Assembly (NCBI GenBank): GCA_964442185.1
Contig: CAYTWT010000176.1
Location: forward strand, 6,785-70,784
Direction: 5' to 3'
Length of the DNA stretch: 64,000 nt
From: CADEEV01 sp964442185
Lineage (GTDB): Bacteria > Acidobacteriota > Vicinamibacteria > Fen-336
Shown: in pieces, positions 59,750-64,000 of the stretch
How the letters are laid out: each line of letters begins with the position of its first letter
Numbering within the stretch: the first letter of the stretch is position 1
Position numbers and translations under genes: made by a program
Notes under the pieces: generated by a model
The model's database searches: none
Told to the model about the DNA's origin: nothing
What the model saw: the letters and a program-made list of their open reading frames with translations, nothing else

Positions 59750-60925
59750 ATGTCCGAGACTCTGATCGCCCGCCGGAGCCTGCCGCTCACCGACCTCTCC
59801 GAAGAAGAGCAGATGTTCCGCGAGCAGGTTCGTCAGTTCGCCGAGGCCGAGGTCCGACCGCTCGTCCACGCGATGGACAGCGAGTCGAAGATCCCGCGGG
59901 AGCTGATCGACAAGTGCTTCGCGCTCGGGATCATGGGTGTCGAGATCCCCGAGAAGTTCCAGGGTGCGGGCGCGACGTTCTTCATGTCGGCCCTCGTGGT
60001 GGAGGAGCTCGCGCGCGTCGACGCGTCGGTGGCTGTCCTGGTCGACGTCCAGAACACGCTCGTGAACAACGCGCTCCTGCGCTGGGGCGCGGACGAGCTG
60101 ATGGCGCGCTACTTTCCGAAGCTCGCGACCCAGTGGGTCGGCGCCTATGCGCTCTCGGAGGCGGGTTCCGGCTCCGACGCGTTTGCGCTGGCCTGCCGGG
60201 CCGACGACAAGGGCGACTATTACGAGCTCACTGGCCGCAAGCTCTGGATCACGAATGCCGCCGAGGCGGAACTGTTCATCGTTCTCGCCACGGTCGATCC
60301 CGCGAAGGGCTACAAGGGCATTACCGCGTTCCTGGTCGAACGCGGCTTCCCCGGCTTCAGCGTCGGCAAGAAGGAGGACAAGCTCGGGATTCGGGCCTCG
60401 TCCACCTGCGAGTTGATCCTCGATGGCTGCCTGGTGCCGAAGCGGAACGTCCTCGGCGAGGAGGGCAAGGGCTACAAGATCGCGATCGAGACCTTGAACG
60501 AAGGCCGCATCGGGATCGGCGCCCAGATGGTCGGCCTCGCCCAGGGGGCCTACGAGCTGGCGCTAGGCTACGCCCAGGAACGCCAGCAATTCGGCAAGCA
60601 CATCGCCGAGTTCCAGGCAGTCCAGTTCCAGCTCGCGGAGATGGCCCTGCAGATCGAGGCGGCGCGCCTGCTCACCTACAACGCCGCGCGGCTGCGCGAC
60701 ACCGGAGCCGGTTTCATCAAGGAGGCGGCGATGGCCAAGCTCCAGGCCTCGCGCACCGCCGAACTCGTGGCCTCCAAGGCGATCGAGATCTACGGAGGCT
60801 ACGGGTTCACGAGGGAGTATCCTGTGGAGAAGTACTTCCGGGACCAGAAGGTCGGGCAGATCTACGAGGGCACGAGTAACATGCAGCTGATGGTGATCGC
60901 GAAGCAGATCCTGGGTAAGATGTAG
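59750..60925 (+). CDS. acyl-CoA dehydrogenase
   Basis: ATG 59750 has GAGGAG just upstream. The 391-residue flavoenzyme has the signatures AYALSEAGSGSDAFAL, GRKLWITNAAEAELFIV, QERQQFGKHIAEFQAVQF, and IYGGYGFTREYPVEKYFRD. The catalytic Glu is in QIYEGTSNMQLMVIAKQ (~371). It takes two hydrogens from an acyl-CoA, passing electrons to ETF. Sequence is closest in feel to short/branched-chain enzymes, but the chain length is not certain. No other beta-oxidation gene is adjacent; a small PilZ gene follows after five bases. Confidence 0.95.
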   Translation: MSETLIARRSLPLTDLSEEEQMFREQVRQFAEAEVRPLVHAMDSESKIPRELIDKCFALGIMGVEIPEKFQGAGATFFMSALVVEELARVDASVAVLVDVQNTLVNNALLRWGADELMARYFPKLATQWVGAYALSEAGSGSDAFALACRADDKGDYYELTGRKLWITNAAEAELFIVLATVDPAKGYKGITAFLVERGFPGFSVGKKEDKLGIRASSTCELILDGCLVPKRNVLGEEGKGYKIAIETLNEGRIGIGAQMVGLAQGAYELALGYAQERQQFGKHIAEFQAVQFQLAEMALQIEAARLLTYNAARLRDTGAGFIKEAAMAKLQASRTAELVASKAIEIYGGYGFTREYPVEKYFRDQKVGQIYEGTSNMQLMVIAKQILGKM

Positions 60926-60930
60926 CCATA

Positions 60931-61236
60931 ATGCCCGATCCAGGAGAAGCCCGCCGGCGCAGCAAACGCGTGGTCGCCGAGATCCCGATCCGCGTCGTGG
61001 CAGGCGGGGTCGAAGGGCTCGGAGAGACCGCCGTCGTGAACGAGCACGGGGCGCTGATCCTGTGCGCTGTCAGCGCCGAGGACGGCGAAGAGATCCGTCT
61101 CATCAACATGGTGAGCGGCGAGAGCGTCGGTTGCCGCGTCGTCTGGGGCGGCAGCGAAGACGAGACCGGCCTCAAGAAATACGGCGTCGAGCTGCTAGAA
61201 GACCGCCCGCTGTTCTGGGGGTTCGAGGTCGAGTAG
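60931..61236 (+). CDS. small PilZ-like protein
   Basis: A 101-residue protein: RRRSKRVVAEIPIRVVAGGV at the start (Arg pair and beta strand), TAVVNEHGALILCAV, INMVSGESVGCRVVWGG and KKYGVELLEDRPLFWGFE. The order fits a single PilZ domain, though the D/NxSxxG motif is replaced by VNEHGAL. This may reduce c-di-GMP binding. ATG 60931 is five bases after the dehydrogenase stop. Confidence 0.7.
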   Translation: MPDPGEARRRSKRVVAEIPIRVVAGGVEGLGETAVVNEHGALILCAVSAEDGEEIRLINMVSGESVGCRVVWGGSEDETGLKKYGVELLEDRPLFWGFEVE

Positions 61237-61270
61237 CGAAACCCGGCCGGCAGCGGAGCGCTGGATTGAC

Positions 61271-61341
61271 TCCAGCGCGGAGCGGATGGGGGGGAGCGCG
61301 AATGCGCGCGGGGGGGGTGCATGGGTCCATGCCCCCCCGAC
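61271..61341. repeat. structured G/C-run repeat, copy B
   Basis: Plus strand: TCCAGCGCGGAGCGGATGGG..., small hairpin GCGCGAATGCGC (changed on both sides relative to copies A and C), then the G-run, TGCATGGGTCCATG and CCCCCCCGA. It lies between convergent genes, directly after the stop of the minus-strand DUF4845-like gene. Confidence 0.85.
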
Positions 61342-61345
61342 TCTA

Positions 61346-61747
61346 CTAGTAGATCAGCGGCTGGTCGGCGCTCAGTGTGAAGTGGAACGTGTGCGCCACG
61401 CCGGGCAGCACCCTCTCGACACGTTCGTACTCGCAGCTGATCCGGCGCGCGGTTTCGAGCGTCGTGATGTGGAAGCAGCTCCGCTCGATATAGGGGTCGA
61501 GGCGGTTCTCCCGAACCTCCTTCATCAGCATCTCCAGGATCTGCTCGTCCTTCACCACGCCGCGCGGGCTGCGCGCGATCTGGTTCACCTTGTCGGCGAG
61601 GCTATAGTTCGCCACGTAGATGGGGATGATGTTCCACCCCGCGTAAAGCATCAGCGCGAAGATGGCGAGCCAGATGAAGCCTTGGATGCCGCCTTCGCCT
61701 CTCTCGCAGGTCCTCGCCACCGGCTCTGTATCGTCCATCTCGAGCAC
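61346..61747 (-). CDS. DUF4845-like single-span membrane protein
   Basis: The 133-residue protein has one membrane helix GGIQGFIWLAIFALMLYAGW (~20-40), then YVANYSLADKVNQIARSPRG, a helical stretch and a beta-rich C-terminus. It resembles DUF4845 proteins, which are encoded next to lepB in many bacteria, as here (nine bases after signal peptidase). Function unknown. ATG 61738 is an alternative start. The stop is doubled (TAGTAG) and followed by repeat copy B. Confidence 0.75.
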   Translation of the reverse strand: MLEMDDTEPVARTCERGEGGIQGFIWLAIFALMLYAGWNIIPIYVANYSLADKVNQIARSPRGVVKDEQILEMLMKEVRENRLDPYIERSCFHITTLETARRISCEYERVERVLPGVAHTFHFTLSADQPLIY

Positions 61748-61756
61748 GACCTTTCG

Positions 61757-62467
61757 TTAGCGAATCAAGTGAAAGAAACGTCTCCAGCGCGTCTTCCCGA
61801 AGGATTGTGCGGTATCGCGCAGCCAGTCGATCACACCGGTGCGATGGTACTCCTCCCGGGTGGCTTCGTACGACCAGTAGACGACGAGGGCGCGGCCCTT
61901 CACCTGATCGCGGGGCAGAAAGCCCCAGTAGCGGCTGTCTTTGCTGTTGTCCCGGTTGTCGCCCAGCACGAAGAGCTGCCCCTCGGGCACACTCACCGGA
62001 CCGAAGCCCGGGCGCCCCTCAGGCAGCCCGTACTCGGGATCTTCGGGCCGCAGCCCCGAATCCAGGAAATGCACGTAGCCGGCCTCGTCCAGGGGCTTGC
62101 CGTCGATGAGCACCGTCTTGTCGCGGATCTCGAGACTCTCCCCCGGAAGGCCGATGACGCGCTTGATGAAGTCCCGGCCAGGATCCTCGGGATACTTGAA
62201 CACCACGACGTCCCCCCGCCTCACCTGGCGTTTGGGGAGGAGCAGGTCTTCGAGGCCGCTCAGGGACGGCGAGTAGACGAGCTTGTTCACGAGCAGGTGA
62301 TCGCCGATAAGCAGGTTGGTTTCCATCGAGCCCGTGGGGATCTTGAAGGCCTGCACGACGAAGGTGCGGATGAACAGCGCGAGAATGACGGCGACCACCA
62401 CCGACTCGAGGTATTCCCGCGCCACCGACTTCTTGACTGGCACGGGAGCCTGTGTCGTCGCGTTCAT
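61757..62467 (-). CDS. lepB: signal peptidase I, second copy in the window
   Basis: 236 residues from ATG 62467: helix REYLESVVVAVILALFIRTF, catalytic Ser in FKIPTGSMETNLLIGDHLLV (~47), RRGDVVVFKYPEDPGRDFIK with the Lys base, RVIGLPGESLEIRD, and FVLGDNRDNSKDSRYWGFLP. This is the canonical form, closer to housekeeping LepB than the 49 kb copy. ATG 62476 overlaps a TAGAAT box, so 62467 is preferred. It is followed by the DUF4845-like gene. Confidence 0.95.
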   Translation of the reverse strand: MNATTQAPVPVKKSVAREYLESVVVAVILALFIRTFVVQAFKIPTGSMETNLLIGDHLLVNKLVYSPSLSGLEDLLLPKRQVRRGDVVVFKYPEDPGRDFIKRVIGLPGESLEIRDKTVLIDGKPLDEAGYVHFLDSGLRPEDPEYGLPEGRPGFGPVSVPEGQLFVLGDNRDNSKDSRYWGFLPRDQVKGRALVVYWSYEATREEYHRTGVIDWLRDTAQSFGKTRWRRFFHLIR

Positions 62468-62474
62468 CGGCGCC

Positions 62475-62480
62475 ATTCTA
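62475..62480 (-). promoter_or_regulatory. candidate -10 box, leaderless start of the second lepB
   Basis: On the minus strand TAGAAT, seven bases and ATG 62467. Same layout as before vapB and the PEGA kinase gene; no ribosome site is visible. Confidence 0.4.
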
Positions 62481-62510
62481 ACTCAAGCAGCGAGCGCGGG
62501 ATTCACTCCC

Positions 62511-62577
62511 ACGCGAGCGGCTGGGGGGAGCCCGAAGGGCGCGGGGGGGTGCATGGCTGCGTACCCCCCCGAACTTC
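62511..62577. repeat. structured G/C-run repeat, copy C
   Basis: Plus strand: ACGCGAGCGGCTGGGGGGAG, small hairpin AGCCCGAAGGGC, GCGGGGGGGTGCATGGCTGC and GTACCCCCCCGAA. It begins right after the doubled stop (TAGTAG) of the minus-strand FadL-type gene, as copy B does after its gene. Confidence 0.85.
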
Positions 62578-62579
62578 TA

Positions 62580-63818
62580 CTAGAATCGCACGACGAACGA
62601 GATCAGGCCTTCCTTGATAGCTTCGGCGATGTTCACCGCCCCGTCGACCTGCAGCTTGTTCTTCACCACGACGCCCCCGCCGAAGGTGACGTGGTTCTGC
62701 TTGGAGTCGAGCCCTTTCAACCCGTCGTGGTCGGGGTCGAGGTAGTAGCCGCCGCGGATCGAGAAGATCCAGTCGTTGCCCCGTGCCCAGGTGTACTCGA
62801 GGCCACCGTGAAACTCGGTGCCGTCCTCGAGAGGCTCGAAACCGCCCTCGCCGTACAACTGGTAACCGTTCTGCTGTCCTTCTCCCAGGTCGGACTGCGA
62901 GTACTTGATCCGAACGACGTCGGCCAGGATCGTGAACTGGTCCGTCGGCTTGATGGCGATGCCGCCACCGAACGAATCGGGCACGGTGATCCGGATCGTC
63001 CCGCTGGCGACCGGCGAAGCGATCGGGTCGAGGCCGGGAGCGTCCGCCCGGACCTGGCCGGTCGCGGCGAAGCCGAGGTCGACGCCCTTCTTGTAGACGG
63101 CGCCCAGCGAGAACTTGGGCGTGGGCGCGATCAGGATTCCCGCGTTGAACGAGACCTTGTTCTCCGTGCTATCGATGCTCCTGCGGTCCTCGAAGCGAGC
63201 GAGGAGGTCGAAGTCGAGGGGGAACACCAGCGTCACCAACTGGAGCGAGTCCATCTGGACGCGAGTGGTGCGGGCTGAACCGCCAATCGACACCTTGTCG
63301 CCCAGCTTGAATGCCGCCGACAGGCCGACGTTCTCGATCTTGAAGCGAACGTTGACAACGTCCTCGTTGTAGAACTGCGGGCTCAGAAAATCGGCGAAGC
63401 GGCTACCCGACCGAAAATCCGCGGCGCGCTGGTAGTACAGGGAAACAGCCGCCTTCTTCCAGGGATAGACCACGCTGAAGAACGAGGGGCTGCCCACGCG
63501 GGTCGTGAATGTTTCGAAGCCCTCGCCGGTCACAGTGTTCGGGACCCGGTTTTCGAACTCGGTGTAACGGAAATGGGCCGAGAACTCCGGCCGGGTGAGG
63601 ATGGTGAGGCCGGCCGGGTTCGACTCGGAGGCCGTCGCGTCGTCGGCGAGTCCTATGAAGGCCGCTCCCATGGCGAGGGAGCGGGCTCCCGGAGGCGCGA
63701 AGTTGTACTGCACCGGCGGCGGGGCGATCTCCGCATCGGGCGGGTTCAGTTGCGCATGCGCCGGCAATGCGAGCAGGGACACGACGGCCAGGACCAGAAC
63801 GGGAAACGCTCTCTTCAT
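62580..63818 (-). CDS. OmpP1/FadL-family outer-membrane porin
   Basis: ATG 63818 has GGAGGT six bases upstream. The 412-residue protein starts with a signal peptide (MKRAFPVLVLAVVSLLALPA), then the FadL-type opening PPGARSLAMGAAFIGLADDA with TASESNPAGLTIL, and a beta barrel of alternating strands ending in aromatic residues (GLISFVVRF at the C-terminus). FadL proteins take up long-chain fatty acids or aromatic hydrocarbons. The acyl-CoA dehydrogenase 2 kb away would fit use of such substrates, but that is only proximity. Confidence 0.88.
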   Translation of the reverse strand: MKRAFPVLVLAVVSLLALPAHAQLNPPDAEIAPPPVQYNFAPPGARSLAMGAAFIGLADDATASESNPAGLTILTRPEFSAHFRYTEFENRVPNTVTGEGFETFTTRVGSPSFFSVVYPWKKAAVSLYYQRAADFRSGSRFADFLSPQFYNEDVVNVRFKIENVGLSAAFKLGDKVSIGGSARTTRVQMDSLQLVTLVFPLDFDLLARFEDRRSIDSTENKVSFNAGILIAPTPKFSLGAVYKKGVDLGFAATGQVRADAPGLDPIASPVASGTIRITVPDSFGGGIAIKPTDQFTILADVVRIKYSQSDLGEGQQNGYQLYGEGGFEPLEDGTEFHGGLEYTWARGNDWIFSIRGGYYLDPDHDGLKGLDSKQNHVTFGGGVVVKNKLQVDGAVNIAEAIKEGLISFVVRF

Positions 63819-63950
63819 CCAACACCTCCGGGAAGCGACAACACAGTCTATCAATACCAGACGCGCAAGAAAGGCCCGTTTCGGCTCGCGAAAGAAATCC
63901 GGGCTTTCGGGATAGAATCGCGGCGTTTCAGTGGAATCAAGAGTACGGCC

Positions 63951-64000
63951 ATGAAGTGTCCGAAGTGTGAGTCCGACGTCTCGGATTCGGCCGACCTCTG
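63951..64000 (+). CDS. start of a zinc-ribbon protein, cut by the window end
   Basis: ATG 63951 opens MKCPKCESDVSDSADL before the window ends. An N-terminal CPKC zinc-ribbon half of this kind often begins Ser/Thr kinases, TolB-like or adenylate-cyclase proteins in deltaproteobacteria. The rest is unseen. A TAGAAT box at 63913-63918 may be its promoter. Confidence 0.5.
   Translation, partial: MKCPKCESDVSDSADL

Noticed and set aside
1..64000. tRNA, rRNA, CRISPR arrays, insertion sequences or prophage genes
   Set aside because: No cloverleaf-like or rRNA sequence, regularly spaced repeats, transposase, integrase or phage structural protein was recognised on reading both strands.

Overview
The window is 64 kb of very GC-rich bacterial DNA. 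Genes are tightly packed with many 1-4 bp overlaps. GTG, TTG and probably one CTG start are used. It looks like ordinary chromosome of a Gram-negative, diderm bacterium: there are RND tripartite pumps, a TonB-dependent receptor, a FadL-type porin, lipoproteins and type IV pilus ATPase genes. PEGA-domain kinases, PilZ proteins, MJ0042 zinc fingers, a formylmethanofuran:H4MPT formyltransferase and a selenoprotein fit a deltaproteobacterial-type lineage (Myxococcota, Desulfobacterota or Binatota-like metagenomic groups). This placement is inference from gene content only.

Layout. 1-7 kb: end of an unknown gene, a small Cys-rich protein and a CusCBA-type heavy-metal efflux operon. 7-9.1 kb: a scarred accessory patch with a nucleotidyltransferase pair, a decayed C-terminus of a PD40 propeller protein, a DMT exporter and a ~110 bp decayed copy of part of cusA. 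9.1-14.2 kb: STAS protein, VOC-cupin protein, amino-acid permease fused to a lipoprotein-like module, and a PQQ-type sugar dehydrogenase lipoprotein. 14.3-18.7 kb: a second RND pump. 18.7-29.2 kb: DUF1295 and DUF2062 membrane proteins, NAD synthetase, PilZ protein, glucan phosphorylase, a kinase-PEGA-TonB fusion, 5-formyl-THF cyclo-ligase overlapping ftr, and a zinc-ribbon membrane protein. 29.2-32.7 kb: PilT/PilU-like ATPase with a zinc-finger/pseudo-receiver partner, and two tandem PPK2 kinases. 32.7-37.8 kb: a btuBFCD vitamin B12 uptake operon behind a clear cobalamin riboswitch. 37.8-46.2 kb: M14 peptidase, a four-gene group ending in hemE and a protoporphyrinogen oxidase, and a frameshifted zinc metalloprotease. 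46.2-49.1 kb: VapBC toxin-antitoxin, a secreted thioredoxin-like selenoprotein with in-frame UGA and a SECIS-like hairpin, and an M64 peptidase. 49.1-58 kb: signal peptidase, cNMP-binding/GGDEF protein, Rho with an overlapping leader peptide, esterase, and a MacAB-like ABC exporter. 58-64 kb: esterase, family-5 uracil-DNA glycosylase, acyl-CoA dehydrogenase, PilZ protein, a second signal peptidase with a DUF4845-like neighbour, a FadL-type porin and the start of a zinc-ribbon gene. Three copies of one structured G/C-run repeat sit at gene ends here.

The most noteworthy items are the UGA-interrupted thioredoxin-like gene (predicted selenoprotein, UxxC), the ftr/cyclo-ligase gene pair, the three-copy repeat with two compensated hairpins, the permease-lipoprotein fusion, the 10-codon leader overlapping rho, and a recurrent TANNNT box 5-7 bases before start codons that suggests leaderless transcripts. 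No rRNA, tRNA, CRISPR array or intact insertion sequence was seen.
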